A stretch of DNA of 64,000 nt. Origin: Verrucomicrobiaceae bacterium (GTDB lineage: Bacteria; Verrucomicrobiota; Verrucomicrobiia; Verrucomicrobiales; Verrucomicrobiaceae). The stretch lies in the NCBI GenBank assembly GCA_016795485.1, contig JAEUHM010000010.1, positions 78,652-142,651 on the forward strand. The letters are read 5' to 3'. The notes under the pieces are model-generated. The model was not told where the DNA came from, did not search any database, and worked only from the letters and a program-made list of their open reading frames with translations. The position numbers and the translations under genes were made by a program. This document shows positions 34,648 through 44,620 of this stretch, in pieces (within the stretch, counting starts at the first letter, position 1; every line of letters begins with the position of its first letter).

Positions 34648-35958
34648 TTAGTTGCGGACGTTGGCGGACTCAAGCAACCGAGGGTCGCGCCAGGCATACA
34701 AGCTGTGTTTGCCAAGACTGCGGAGGTAGAGGTAGCCGATGGTGCCGACTACTGCACAAAGTGCGAGAACATCACCCACCCACGCACCGGGCAGGAATGG
34801 CGTATCCGAACCAGGGGCGGGCTCCAGACCCATCGAGTGCGCACGCTCTGGGATCACATTCCAGTAGATGTCCACGAAGTGCATGAAGATTACCCAAGCT
34901 GCCCAGAATCCGATAAACTTGGGACTCTTCTTCAATTGCTGCTGAAGGAGGAAAACAAAGGGCACAACAAAGTGACCGATCACGATGAAGATGCTGACGT
35001 TTCTCCACACCCCTGTGTTCCGAATGAAGTAGAAGCGGGTTTCTTCAGGAATGTTAGCGTACCAGATCAAGAAATACTGGCTGAAGGCGATGTATGCCCA
35101 AAACACCGTGAACGCGAACAGGAGCTTACCCATCAAGTGAAAGTGCTCACCTGTGACCACCTTCTGGAGATAGCCGAGGGACTGCAGGTAGATCACTAAC
35201 AACAGCATGGCAGCCATGGACGACCAAGCACAGCCAGCAAAATGATAGACACCCCACATGGTGCTGAACCAAGTGTAATCTAGGGCCATGATCCAGTCCA
35301 CCGCAGCGAACGTCACAGTCAAAGCAAACGGCAGCAGCACCATACAAGCAAACTCGCGTGCGTAGACTGTGTGTTTGATATCACCGTCAGCCTCTTGCTT
35401 GAGGAAATAACTACGGAGTTTGGTGGAGATGAACCAGAGGATGCCGAAATACAGCACGAAGCGAATCGTCCAGAACGTGATGTTCAGGTAGCCATATTTG
35501 TCCACCAGTGGATGTAGGTGCGGGTCAGACTCCGCCGCGTGGTGCAAGCCTTCGAGCCCTGGGTGAGCACGATGATGACCAAACCATTCCCAGAGGGTGT
35601 TCTGCACTCCAGGGATCAGCAACGGAAGAGCAAGGATGCCCAGTGGAAGAGCCATTGTGCCGAGGTTCTCGAACAAACGACGAACAGCAACGCCCCAGCC
35701 GGAGTTGGAGGCATTGTGAAGCAAAATCCAGAAGGTGCCGCCGGCCACAAACGTGAATCCAACGAAGATCGCGTAAAGCCAAGAGTAAGCGAATCCCTTC
35801 TGCGTATCGCCATGGGTGCCGAAGGCATAGTAAGCGGAGCCCAACAGGCCAATGGCGGCCAAAGCGCCGAAGGTACCGATGACCTTGGAGGCTTTTGCTG
35901 GATCGAACTTCTCGCCGCCTTCAGGCAGGTCTTTGAAACTGACGTGGTGATGACTCAT
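34648..35958 (-). CDS. actF: Alternative Complex III subunit ActF
   Basis: A 436-aa polytopic protein with about ten transmembrane helices and no cofactor motif, as known for ActF, the NrfD-like second quinol-oxidising-complex membrane subunit. Recognisable blocks are FVGFTFVAGGTFWILLHNAS, FAAVDWIMALDYTWFSTMWG and FSQYFLIWYANIPEET, which recur in ActC/ActF-type proteins. The N-terminus is short and hydrophilic. It lies between actE and a small orphan protein. Confidence 0.92.
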   Translation of the reverse strand: MSHHHVSFKDLPEGGEKFDPAKASKVIGTFGALAAIGLLGSAYYAFGTHGDTQKGFAYSWLYAIFVGFTFVAGGTFWILLHNASNSGWGVAVRRLFENLGTMALPLGILALPLLIPGVQNTLWEWFGHHRAHPGLEGLHHAAESDPHLHPLVDKYGYLNITFWTIRFVLYFGILWFISTKLRSYFLKQEADGDIKHTVYAREFACMVLLPFALTVTFAAVDWIMALDYTWFSTMWGVYHFAGCAWSSMAAMLLLVIYLQSLGYLQKVVTGEHFHLMGKLLFAFTVFWAYIAFSQYFLIWYANIPEETRFYFIRNTGVWRNVSIFIVIGHFVVPFVFLLQQQLKKSPKFIGFWAAWVIFMHFVDIYWNVIPERAHSMGLEPAPGSDTPFLPGAWVGDVLALCAVVGTIGYLYLRSLGKHSLYAWRDPRLLESANVRN

Positions 35959-35982
35959 GCCGTGTAAACTTTAGTGCCGCAG

Positions 35983-36639
35983 TTACTGCACGCCCGCCTC
36001 CTTGCCGGCCAATTGAAGGGTGCGAATGTAGGCAACGATTGCCCAACGGTCTCTGACCGGGATGTTGCCACCGTAGGGTCCCATGAGGCCCTTACCGTTG
36101 GTAATGACGTCAAAAATGGCACCTGTTGTGCGATAAGCAGCGGTGTTAGCTGGATCATTGGCTCCGGGCTGCTGGAAGTTATAGGCGGTGAGGATGCCAA
36201 ACTTGCTAGTGGTGCCTTTTCCGTTGCCAGAGAGGCCGTGGCAAACGCTGCAATAGATGTTGTAGCGCTGCTGGCCACGCTCAAGCAGCTTCAAGTCCAC
36301 TGGACCAAGCTCCTTGGGGAGTCCGTCACCGTAATAGTCGCCAAAACGGCCTGTGTTGTAAAAGTCGGTGCCATTGCTGAAAGCAAAAGCCGAGGCTGTT
36401 GCTTCCGCAGCTGGTTTGGTTGGGAACTCATAGCCGATAGGGGCTGTGTTTGCCACGGGCTTGCGGGCACCAGAGCCGTCAGCAAAGAAATCGCTGGCGA
36501 CCTGATACTTGACCTTGGCCTGATGATCCATGTCAGGAAAGACCTCGATGGGAGAGTTCTGGGTCTTGCTGCCACGGAAGCCTGCGGCGCTCACAATGAG
36601 CACGGCAATGATGAAGTAGCTGAGGAAAAAGTATTTCAT
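35983..36639 (-). CDS. actE: Alternative Complex III subunit ActE (monoheme cytochrome c)
   Basis: A 218-aa protein with an N-terminal signal/anchor (YFFLSYFIIAVLIVSAAGF) and one heme site, CSVCH in YNIYCSVCHGLSGNGKG. The Met ligand is probably in NGKGLMGPYGG. ActE carries electrons out of ACIII to the oxidase. Unlike the classic lipoprotein form, no Cys follows the hydrophobic N-terminus here, so anchoring by an uncleaved helix is likely. Confidence 0.92.
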   Translation of the reverse strand: MKYFFLSYFIIAVLIVSAAGFRGSKTQNSPIEVFPDMDHQAKVKYQVASDFFADGSGARKPVANTAPIGYEFPTKPAAEATASAFAFSNGTDFYNTGRFGDYYGDGLPKELGPVDLKLLERGQQRYNIYCSVCHGLSGNGKGTTSKFGILTAYNFQQPGANDPANTAAYRTTGAIFDVITNGKGLMGPYGGNIPVRDRWAIVAYIRTLQLAGKEAGVQ

Positions 36640-36652
36640 GAGGCTGGGCGAA

Positions 36653-37252
36653 TCAGATGTCGTCCTCCACGAGTTCTATGTTTTTAGCACCCACCTTCTC
36701 CAAGAGGTCACGGGTGCCTTGCTGGGCAAACTTTGGATCGCGTGCTTCGATGCAGATCAGGAAGCCATCGTCAGAAAACTTTGCGAACTTCTTGCTCGTG
36801 AAGAGCGGGTGATTCAGGCGAGGAAGCCCAATAAGAGCAAGCAAGCCAAACAGCACGGTGAAAGCGCTGAAAAGAATGGTGAGCTCAAACATCACTGGGA
36901 AGAACGCTGGCAAGGTCCAGATTCCCGTTGGCTTTGACTGAACGACTGTGGGATACGTCTCGACGAGCTTCTGGAGGAAGCCCATGCCCATATTATCCCG
37001 CCAAAAGTTGGTCTGGGTGATGGTCTGGAGCACGAAGGCCGTGATGGTGCCCGTCATACCGCCAAAGAAAACCAGCCAAGGCAGTTTGGAACGGCTGACG
37101 CCCATGGCGCCGTCCAATCCGTGGACTGGGAATGGTGTGTGGCAGTCCCAACGCTGATAGCCAGCATCGCGAATGTGCTCGGCGGCATGGTAAAGATCCT
37201 GCGCGTTATCAAACTCCGCCAGGTAGCCGTGAACTCGTTTGAGATTAGACAT
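36653..37252 (-). CDS. actD: Alternative Complex III subunit ActD (DUF3341)
   Basis: A 199-aa protein with the DUF3341 signature. The soluble N-terminus carries an ACT-like fold (YLAEFDNAQDLYHAAEHIRD, then TPFPVHGLDGAMG), followed by two transmembrane helices and a C-terminal soluble part that ends VEDDI. ActD sits beside ActC in known ACIII structures and contacts the membrane domain. Gap to actC is 11 bp. Confidence 0.93.
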   Translation of the reverse strand: MSNLKRVHGYLAEFDNAQDLYHAAEHIRDAGYQRWDCHTPFPVHGLDGAMGVSRSKLPWLVFFGGMTGTITAFVLQTITQTNFWRDNMGMGFLQKLVETYPTVVQSKPTGIWTLPAFFPVMFELTILFSAFTVLFGLLALIGLPRLNHPLFTSKKFAKFSDDGFLICIEARDPKFAQQGTRDLLEKVGAKNIELVEDDI

Positions 37253-37263
37253 GGGGAAACAGG

Positions 37264-38751
37264 TTAGTGCGCCGGAGCTGCTTTTTGAGAGGCGAGGATC
37301 TCGGAATCCGTCTCGCCCATGACCTCGGCCTCTTGCAGGCCCCTGTCATGAGATTCACCGTAGTGAGGATCTGCCTCAGGTTTGACGCCCTTCACCTCAC
37401 CGATGGCGATGACCGGCAAGAAGCGAAGGAACAGCAGGAACAGCATCATGAAGAAGCCGAAGGTGCCAATGAAAGTCCAGTTATCTACCCAAGTAGCATC
37501 AAACGTTCTCCAAGAGCCCGGAGTGAGGTGACGCTCAAGCGTAGTGACGATGATCACGTAGCGCTCATACCACATACCAGCGTTCACGAAGTTGGAGACA
37601 ATGAACACCGCGAGCAAGCTCTGGCGGAAGCGCTTGAACCAGAAGACCTGCGGCGCGAATACGTTGCAGAAGAACATGGCGTAGTAATACCAGACGCTAG
37701 GACCGTGAAGCGCCCGCAGCTTGAAGGTCTGAAGCTCAAATGGGTTGGCTCCGTAGTAAGCCATGAAGAACTCCATGCAGTAGGCATAACCGACGATCGT
37801 TCCCGTGAGCAGGATGATCTTCGCCATGTTGTCGATGTGCTTCATGGTGATCAGGTCCTGCAGACCGTAGATCTTGCGGACGGGGATCATCAGCGTCAGC
37901 ACCATCGCGAATCCACCGAAGATAGCTCCAGCCACGAAGTAGGGCGGGAAGATGGTAGCGTGCCAGCCAGGGACCACGGATGTGGCGAAGTCGAATGACA
38001 CGACGGAGTGCACCGACAACACCAGCGGGGTGGAAAGAGCGGCCAACAGCATGTAAGCCGTCTCGTAGTGGCTCCAGTGGCGGTTAGAACCGCGCCAGCC
38101 GAGGCTGAAGATGCCGTACAGCGCTTTGCGAATGCCGGGTTTGCAGCGATCACGCAGTGTGGCGAGGTCTGGCACCAAACCAAGGAACCAAAAGATAAGT
38201 GACACCGTGAAGTAGGTCGACACCGCGAACACATCCCAAAGCAACGGCGACTTGAAGTTCTGCCAGATCGCATTGGCGTTGGGGATTGGTGCAAGGAACC
38301 ACACCATCCATACTCGACCAACGTGGAACGCCGGGAACAAGCCAGCGCACATCACCGCGAAGATCGTCATGGCCTCCGCTGCTCGGTTCACGGATGTCCG
38401 CCACTTCTGACGTGTGAGGAACAAGATGGCAGAAATCAACGTTCCAGCGTGTCCGATACCGATCCAAAACACGAAGTTGGTGATGTCCCACGCCCAATCA
38501 ACCGGCTGCTTCTGGCCCCAAACACCAACACCGGTGACGATGAGGTAAGCAAAACAGAAAACCATGACGCCCGTGAGGAGAACGGACGGCAGGAACAAGA
38601 ACCACCAGCCCAGGGGCTGCCGGTTTTCCACGATCCCGCAGATTCGGTTGGTGATCCAGCTGAACGAGCGGTTGTTTAGCACAAGCGGCTCGCGCTCTAG
38701 CACGAGTTGCTGAGCGTTAGCGTTGGAAGCTGTGTCGGTAGCGGCTGCCAT
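37264..38751 (-). CDS. actC: Alternative Complex III subunit ActC (NrfD/PsrC-like)
   Basis: A 495-aa integral membrane protein with about ten helices of the NrfD/PsrC family, the quinol-binding subunit of ACIII. Supporting blocks are [60 protein letters not shown] and [20 protein letters not shown]. It has no metal motif. It lies 3 bp from actB, as in most act operons. Confidence 0.95.
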   Translation of the reverse strand: MAAATDTASNANAQQLVLEREPLVLNNRSFSWITNRICGIVENRQPLGWWFLFLPSVLLTGVMVFCFAYLIVTGVGVWGQKQPVDWAWDITNFVFWIGIGHAGTLISAILFLTRQKWRTSVNRAAEAMTIFAVMCAGLFPAFHVGRVWMVWFLAPIPNANAIWQNFKSPLLWDVFAVSTYFTVSLIFWFLGLVPDLATLRDRCKPGIRKALYGIFSLGWRGSNRHWSHYETAYMLLAALSTPLVLSVHSVVSFDFATSVVPGWHATIFPPYFVAGAIFGGFAMVLTLMIPVRKIYGLQDLITMKHIDNMAKIILLTGTIVGYAYCMEFFMAYYGANPFELQTFKLRALHGPSVWYYYAMFFCNVFAPQVFWFKRFRQSLLAVFIVSNFVNAGMWYERYVIIVTTLERHLTPGSWRTFDATWVDNWTFIGTFGFFMMLFLLFLRFLPVIAIGEVKGVKPEADPHYGESHDRGLQEAEVMGETDSEILASQKAAPAH

Positions 38752-38754
38752 GGG

Positions 38755-41700
38755 TTAGAACTGTTTGCTGCTCCAGGCGGCGATGTTGGCCGCGCCCGGC
38801 ATCTTGTCGTTGATGTTGCGGATGCGTGCCAAGTAGGTGGTGCGTGGACGCGTGTTGAGATATTTGAGCACCGTATAGTTCCGCGGGCTCAGTTTCAGCT
38901 TGTTGACGGTGCTGTCCTTGTTGGCCAGATCGCCAAACTCGATAGCACCGGCTGGGCAAGACTGCTGACACGCCGTTTTGACGCTATCAGTGGCCACCCG
39001 GAAGTTCTTCGAGTCACGCTGAGTCTGCTTTTGATTGATTTTGGCTGCCTCAAGACGCTGCACGCAGTAGGTGCACTTCTCGATTACACCGCGCATACGA
39101 ACTGTGACGTTCGGGTTCTTTTGGAGCTTCAGGCTCTCACGCATACCCGTCTTGTCTGGGGTGCTGAGAGGTCCCATGTAGAGTTCGTCAAGCGGACGCT
39201 TGTTGTAGTCGAACCAGTTGAAGCGACGAGCCGTATACGGACAGTTGTTGGCGCAATAACGAGTTCCGATACAGCGGTTGTAGGCCATCGCATTCAGGCC
39301 GTCATCCGTGTGAACGGTAGCGTTTACCGGACAGACGGTCTCGCAAGGTGCGGATTCACACTGCTGGCAGGCCACTGGCTGATTCACCATCTGCGCGTCT
39401 TCAAGTTGCTCAGCGGTTGGCTCAATGTGGACGTCATCCACGCTTGGAAGCTTGTTGGTGTGATGATCTTTTTCAGTGCCAACTTCAGCGGTAGCGAAGT
39501 AGCGATCCATCCGGATCCAGTGCATCACGCGACCTTTGCGAACCTGGTCTTTACCAACGATTGGGATGTTATTCTCCGACTGGCAGGCGATCAAGCAGGC
39601 GGTGCAACCGATGCACTTACTGAGGTCGATTGTCATGCCCCACTGATGCTTGGTCTCGTAGTCGAAACCAGCCTCATTGGTGGCCGATTTCACGCCAAAC
39701 TGACCTTTGTAGAAAGTCATTTCAGGCGGGATGTGACTGTCGATCCCCGTGACCTGAGCAAAGTTTTCTTTGTCCTTATGAGTGCCCTCACGGTAGACCG
39801 CGCGGCCTTCCATGGAGTTGTGCTCTTGCGTGATCGCGAACTCGTGAGCCTTGCGGCCAAGTTTTTCCACTTTGACGCCAGAACTGATCACCCACTCATC
39901 GGTAGATGCACGCAGGCCGTAACCATTGAAGCCAACCTTGCTGCCAACGTTGCCGATCTTCCGTTGACCGTAGCCCAACTGGATCGTGATCGAGTTCGAT
40001 ACGTGACCGGGCGCTTCAATAGCTGGGATTTCGAGGCTACCCGCAGGCGTTGTGATTTTCACCCAAGTGCCCTCAGAAAGACCGAGTTCACGGAAGGTCT
40101 TGCTGCCAATAAGTGCTGCGTTGTCCCAAGTGAGCTTGGTGACCGGATCAGGAGCCTCTTGGAGCCAACCGTTGTTAGCAAAACGCCCATCCCAAAGGCT
40201 GGAGTCTGGCACCAAAACAACTTCCGGTGCAGTAGCACTAAGCGCGCCAGCAGGTTTCGCGTTGGTCAGCAGTGCCGCCACTCCACCTGCATTGAATGTT
40301 GCAGAGGCTGGTTTGGCTGTGGAATCCTTCAAGAAACCATCTCTGAGAGTGAAGTTCCATTTTTGCTCGTCAAGACCACCAGCGATCTTTGCGAACGTCT
40401 CACGGACAGCCTCATAAGCCGCATCAACAGGTGGCGGAGGCGGGGGCGCCTTGGGGTCAATGGGTTTTGGATCAGGTCGATCAAGCTCGCGCTTACCGAG
40501 AAGCGAAAGGCAGACGTCCAACTCAGAAACACCGTCATACAACGGCTGGATCATCGGCTGAACAATGCCATAAGTGCCGTCCTTGGTGCGCACATCACCC
40601 CATGATTCAAGGAAATGTGAGCCTGGGATGTGCCAGGAAGCCGCGCGTGCTGATGCACACTTGCGAATGCCATGATGGAAGACTTTAACGCCTTTCTCGC
40701 TGGCCAGTTTGTCCAAGTTCCAGCTCGTAGGAGCATCAAAAATTGGATCGGACTGGGTGAAGGAGAACAACACCTTTACTTGACCCGCAGCCATCGCGGC
40801 GTGCAAATCTTTGAGGCTGCCATAGCTCAGCGTGTCGTCAGTGTTCTTGTAGGTCTCGATGACTGTGCCAAAAGCGCCAAGTGCATTGTTGCAAGCAGCC
40901 GCCAAAGCCTGAATAGCCTCGGAAGTTCTGCTTCCGGCAAGCACTACGGCCTTGCCTTTGTGCGCGAGAAGGTCTTCAGCGGCGGTTTCCACCCAAGCCT
41001 TAAGAGCAGGATCGACGCTGCCAGCAAGAGCTGCAGGAGCCTCACCAACGCCCAACTTGGCAGCGAGTGCGGCGGCAGCAGCGGCGAGCGCACTAGCACT
41101 TACCGCCTTGCGGTGATCCGCCATAGCTCCCGTGAGCGTGTAGCGGTTCTCCAAGACATAAAGGCGGCTCATCTTTTCTGCCTCGGATGGCTTTTCGGCG
41201 TTCCGCGTGCTGGTGAACTCGGCTACGGAGTCATCCGACACAGGATCTAAACCCAGGAAGTCAGCATCCAGACAAAAAACACGGGCTGCCTTGTTCAGTC
41301 GGACGACCGGAGTGACACCAGCACCCAAAAGAGCCTCGTTCACCTTCGTTTGAGAACCAGAAGCTGCCTCGTAGCGATAAAACTTCGCCTTGGGGAAGCG
41401 CTTTGCCAAGTCAGCACGTATCCGAGCCAACGTTGGGGAAACCTCGCCGCCAACAAGTAGCGCAAGACCGTCTCCACCATTCTCAGCGTAATGATGGCGG
41501 ACCTTAGTCAGCGCTTGCACCATTCCACCCCACGTTGCTGGGCGACCGGAATGAAGTGGCTCGCGGCTACGATCCGGATCATACATGTCCAGGATGCTCG
41601 CCTGAGCAAAAGCGTCAACTCCACCGCTAACAGAAGGGTGGACCGGGTTGCCTGTCAGGTGTGTCGGACGACCATCATGCGTAGTCACCACCAGAGGAGT

Positions 41701-42021
41701 AGCGCCTCCGGCACGTGGCATTGAGGTGGCATAGAAAAGAGGCTTTCCAGGCACCGCCCACTCCACGCTTGAAGTGAAGGGTACGAGACGTGCGATAGGC
41801 CTGCGGCAGCTCGCTAAGCCCATGAGCCCAGCTGAGGCACCCATGATCTTCAAAAAGTTACGGCGGGAGTTCTCGCGCTCCTCGTCATTCAGCATGTCTC
41901 CGTTGGGAAACTCCGTTCCGAGGGACTTCATGAAGTCCTCGCGGCTCTCCAGCTCATTGATGCTGCGCCAATAGCGGCGGCCGGTCTTGGGTTCCTCAGG
42001 ATGATTCCAGATGCGTTTCAT
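38755..42021 (-). CDS. actB: Alternative Complex III subunit ActB (molybdopterin-like/ferredoxin fusion)
   Basis: A 1088-aa protein. A twin-arginine sequence ([15 protein letters not shown], Arg53-Arg54) runs into LMGLASC with Cys72, so it appears to be a Tat-exported lipoprotein. Residues ~90-740 are the molybdopterin-oxidoreductase-like domain, which in ACIII is known to lack the cofactor. The C-terminal ~300 residues bind Fe-S clusters: [59 protein letters not shown] and, after [21 protein letters not shown]. Electrons from quinol pass through these to the heme subunits. Confidence 0.96.
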   Translation of the reverse strand: MKRIWNHPEEPKTGRRYWRSINELESREDFMKSLGTEFPNGDMLNDEERENSRRNFLKIMGASAGLMGLASCRRPIARLVPFTSSVEWAVPGKPLFYATSMPRAGGATPLVVTTHDGRPTHLTGNPVHPSVSGGVDAFAQASILDMYDPDRSREPLHSGRPATWGGMVQALTKVRHHYAENGGDGLALLVGGEVSPTLARIRADLAKRFPKAKFYRYEAASGSQTKVNEALLGAGVTPVVRLNKAARVFCLDADFLGLDPVSDDSVAEFTSTRNAEKPSEAEKMSRLYVLENRYTLTGAMADHRKAVSASALAAAAAALAAKLGVGEAPAALAGSVDPALKAWVETAAEDLLAHKGKAVVLAGSRTSEAIQALAAACNNALGAFGTVIETYKNTDDTLSYGSLKDLHAAMAAGQVKVLFSFTQSDPIFDAPTSWNLDKLASEKGVKVFHHGIRKCASARAASWHIPGSHFLESWGDVRTKDGTYGIVQPMIQPLYDGVSELDVCLSLLGKRELDRPDPKPIDPKAPPPPPPVDAAYEAVRETFAKIAGGLDEQKWNFTLRDGFLKDSTAKPASATFNAGGVAALLTNAKPAGALSATAPEVVLVPDSSLWDGRFANNGWLQEAPDPVTKLTWDNAALIGSKTFRELGLSEGTWVKITTPAGSLEIPAIEAPGHVSNSITIQLGYGQRKIGNVGSKVGFNGYGLRASTDEWVISSGVKVEKLGRKAHEFAITQEHNSMEGRAVYREGTHKDKENFAQVTGIDSHIPPEMTFYKGQFGVKSATNEAGFDYETKHQWGMTIDLSKCIGCTACLIACQSENNIPIVGKDQVRKGRVMHWIRMDRYFATAEVGTEKDHHTNKLPSVDDVHIEPTAEQLEDAQMVNQPVACQQCESAPCETVCPVNATVHTDDGLNAMAYNRCIGTRYCANNCPYTARRFNWFDYNKRPLDELYMGPLSTPDKTGMRESLKLQKNPNVTVRMRGVIEKCTYCVQRLEAAKINQKQTQRDSKNFRVATDSVKTACQQSCPAGAIEFGDLANKDSTVNKLKLSPRNYTVLKYLNTRPRTTYLARIRNINDKMPGAANIAAWSSKQF

Positions 42022-42052
42022 GAAACAGTCGGTTGGGCTCCTAGATCGGGGT

Positions 42053-42856
42053 TTAGCGGTGGCACGCCGTGCAGTTCTCCGGCGGCGCGATCTGCCAATG
42101 CTTTTTCAACTGCGGTCCGACTTCGGCTTGAGTCACTTCTTTTCCAAACTTTTCCTCGGCCAGCTTCACAAGCTCAGGCAAGCCCGCAGCCTTAGCTCCA
42201 GGCTTGATCACCTCAGCGATCTCATCCGCCTTGGCTTTGCCCAAAAGATCCTTGTAGAACGACTCGCGGCTCAAGCTTGCGGGCGTGTAAGCAAGATTTG
42301 TTGTCTCCGTCAGAGGGCGGAGGTTTTTCTCCGGTTCGCGGTGGCAATCCAAGCACCATCCCATGGACTGCGACTCATGCTGATAAACCACGTCCATTTG
42401 GTCCACACGGCCATGGCAGTTCACGCAGGAAAGACCGCGATTGAGGTGAGCGCTGTGGTTGAAGTAGGCGTAATCGGGCAGTTTGTGCACCTTGACCCAC
42501 TGGATCGGCTTGCCGTCTGGCTTAGCGGCATCACGAACAGGCTGCAGCTTCGGTGAAGCGATCTTGATCTGTCCCTTGCCCTCGCCGTGGCAATTGGCGC
42601 AAGTTTGGTTGTTTGGCACGTTTGAGTGGCTGCTTCGCTCCCCGAAAGTGTGACAAAAACGGCAATCGAGACCGAGTTGGCCTGCGTGCACCTTGTGAGA
42701 GAATGGCACTGGTTGAGTCGGCATGTATCCCACGCGCGTATACTTCGGCGTGAAATAGTAGGTGACGCCCATCGCCACCCCCACAACGACAAACACCAGC
42801 GCAATGGCTATCTTGAGCGGCAGCCAATTGGTCCAACGCGGAAAAAAGTTACCCAT
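42053..42856 (-). CDS. actA: Alternative Complex III subunit ActA (pentaheme cytochrome c)
   Basis: A 267-aa protein with an N-terminal anchor helix (LKIAIALVFVVVGVAMGVTY) and five CxxCH heme sites: CRFCH (Cys65), CANCH (Cys86), CVNCH, CLDCH, and CTACH at the C-terminal end. This is the pentaheme ActA class, first gene of the act operon. In the complex it forms the periplasmic electron wire between ActB and ActE. A palindromic operator lies 17 bp upstream of its start. Confidence 0.95.
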   Translation of the reverse strand: MGNFFPRWTNWLPLKIAIALVFVVVGVAMGVTYYFTPKYTRVGYMPTQPVPFSHKVHAGQLGLDCRFCHTFGERSSHSNVPNNQTCANCHGEGKGQIKIASPKLQPVRDAAKPDGKPIQWVKVHKLPDYAYFNHSAHLNRGLSCVNCHGRVDQMDVVYQHESQSMGWCLDCHREPEKNLRPLTETTNLAYTPASLSRESFYKDLLGKAKADEIAEVIKPGAKAAGLPELVKLAEEKFGKEVTQAEVGPQLKKHWQIAPPENCTACHR

Positions 42857-42872
42857 GATCGCTTCAGTTGAT

Positions 42873-42894
42873 GCTTGTGAAATTTTTCACAAGC
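42873..42894. promoter_or_regulatory. CRP/FNR-type palindromic operator upstream of actA
   Basis: A perfect inverted repeat with 10-bp arms and a 2-nt centre. It contains the full CRP half-sites TGTGA-N6-TCACA (42876-42891). It lies 17-38 bp before the actA ATG and 161 bp before the divergent gene at 43055. No T-tract follows, so it is not a terminator. The position close to the start codon fits repression or a leaderless-proximal promoter better than class II activation of actA. Confidence 0.65.
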
Positions 42895-43054
42895 GGATGA
42901 TGAGCATAAAAAGTCTGCCTGGGAATGCAAGGACGACTTCTAAACTTTTGTGATTCTTGGAACGATCCCCCTGTTGATACTTCGTCTCAAGACAACTCGC
43001 TTCAATCTTTTCAAAAAATCCCGGCTCCTGTCACCGTTTCCGGCGCTCTCACTC

Positions 43055-44602
43055 ATGCCCACGCGCCTTGTCTTCGCCCTCGCCTTTCTCTTCATCCGCC
43101 TTGGCTATGCGGATTACTTTGATGAAACGAACTCAAACACCCTTTTTGCCTTCGACGATGTGTCGATCCCGCACACGCAAAACTTGCGTCTCGAAATGGC
43201 CCAGCCCGTGCGGCATCCGGCCAACCCAGTGCTCCCACGCGGTCCTGCTGGCTCGGTAGATGCAAACGGCGTTCAGTTTTACGGCTCAATCCTGAAGGAA
43301 AATGGACGCTACAGACTCTGGTATGTCGCCTGGGACGACGATAGCCAAAGCAAGACGCCATCCGCCCGCTGGAGAGCAGCTTACGCCGAGAGCACTGACG
43401 GCATAGCTTGGACAAAGCCGAATCTCGGTCTCGTCGAGTATCGCGGGAAGAAAAACAACAACCTCATTCTGATGCAGCCAGGTGGCTGGGGCTTCGTGAA
43501 TCTCAAGGTCATAGCAGACCCTTCGGATCCAGATCCATCTCGGCGCTACAAAATGACCACACATATCTATTTCCGACACAACACTCGCCTCGGAACACTC
43601 CTGCCATTCACCAGTGCTGACGGGCTGACATGGGAGCCCGTGCATGATGTCAAACCCGTGAAGGGTGAACTCAAAAAAGCCGATCTATTGGTCCCAGGAT
43701 TTCATTTTGAGCCTTGCGGCGGCCTTTATCAGTGGGACGGCTTCTACTACGCCACCACTCAGAACGCACTGCCGGGTGTTCATCACTATCAGGGCCGGGT
43801 AGTGCGGTTGCTCCGCTCCCGTGACTTTGTGCATTGGGACGGCACCAACACCCTGGCATTCGTCCGCACGCCACAACACACCTACTTGGGTGCGGGCAAA
43901 AGCCGTGAAGGGGAACAGAACCACGAGGGCATTAGCGTCTGGAACAGACGCAATGTCCTGCTAGGCATCACCGGGAGGTGGCATGGAGCTGCTGAGTGGA
44001 AAGACGTCACAGTCGACCTTGGATTCGTCATCAGCAACGATGGGCTCCACTTCCGCGAGCCAAAACACGAGTGGACCTTTTTGGAGCGCGGCAAAGATGG
44101 TTCGTGGGATCAGGGCGGGCTCCTTCAAGGACAGGGCTTTGAAAACATCGGAGACCAGACTTTCGTCTACTACGGCGCTTGGGATCCCCGCCACTGGCAA
44201 GATCAGCAGAAGCGCGGAGGTGTTGGCATTGCAACGCTGCCCAGGGATCGCTTTGCTGCGCTCTCGGTCGACACGAGCACCGAGGGCCCGGGCGACTATC
44301 AACTTCCAACTACCACTTGTGAACTAGTCACCCAATCGCTTCCCATCCCCGCTAAGGCCAAGCCTAGGTTTTACCTGAATGCCGATGGCCTTGGGCCAGA
44401 TGCGACTCTCGAAGTGCAGTTGCTCAGTCACGAGGAGCAATCCCTCGTGGGCTACCACTCCAACGTGACCTCAAGCGGCTTTCAAGTCCCCATCCCATGG
44501 GACAACGAGACTCCCCTGCCCTCTTCGGTGAAGATGCGCGTCACTTTTACTGGCAAACAGCGCCACCAAATCAAATTGAGTGCAATTTACGTCCGCCATT
44601 GA
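43055..44602 (+). CDS. Secreted glycosidase-like five-bladed beta-propeller protein (paralog B)
   Basis: A 515-aa protein from ATG 43055, which begins the signal peptide (MPTRLVFALAFLFIRLGYA). It is homologous to the gene at 8511: GSILKENGRYRLWYVAW, YAESTDGIAWTKPNLGLVEY, DPSRRYKMTTHIYF, TSADGLTWEPVHD and LLRSRDFVHWDGTN correspond block by block. The C-terminus is a beta-sandwich-like segment ending RHQIKLSAIYVRH. Likely periplasmic or surface glycan processing in the GH32/43/DUF377 clan. It is transcribed divergently from actA. Confidence 0.75.
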   Translation: MPTRLVFALAFLFIRLGYADYFDETNSNTLFAFDDVSIPHTQNLRLEMAQPVRHPANPVLPRGPAGSVDANGVQFYGSILKENGRYRLWYVAWDDDSQSKTPSARWRAAYAESTDGIAWTKPNLGLVEYRGKKNNNLILMQPGGWGFVNLKVIADPSDPDPSRRYKMTTHIYFRHNTRLGTLLPFTSADGLTWEPVHDVKPVKGELKKADLLVPGFHFEPCGGLYQWDGFYYATTQNALPGVHHYQGRVVRLLRSRDFVHWDGTNTLAFVRTPQHTYLGAGKSREGEQNHEGISVWNRRNVLLGITGRWHGAAEWKDVTVDLGFVISNDGLHFREPKHEWTFLERGKDGSWDQGGLLQGQGFENIGDQTFVYYGAWDPRHWQDQQKRGGVGIATLPRDRFAALSVDTSTEGPGDYQLPTTTCELVTQSLPIPAKAKPRFYLNADGLGPDATLEVQLLSHEEQSLVGYHSNVTSSGFQVPIPWDNETPLPSSVKMRVTFTGKQRHQIKLSAIYVRH

Positions 44603-44620
44603 TCAACAACATAGTTGGAG

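Noticed and set aside
34465..35199. A 244-codon plus-strand frame opposite actF
   Set aside because: Antisense shadow of a clear membrane protein gene; composition is highly charged and without motifs.
38707..40605. A 632-codon open frame on the plus strand opposite actB
   Set aside because: It lies fully antisense to the ferredoxin and molybdopterin-like parts of actB, whose motifs are unmistakable, and shows no domain of its own.
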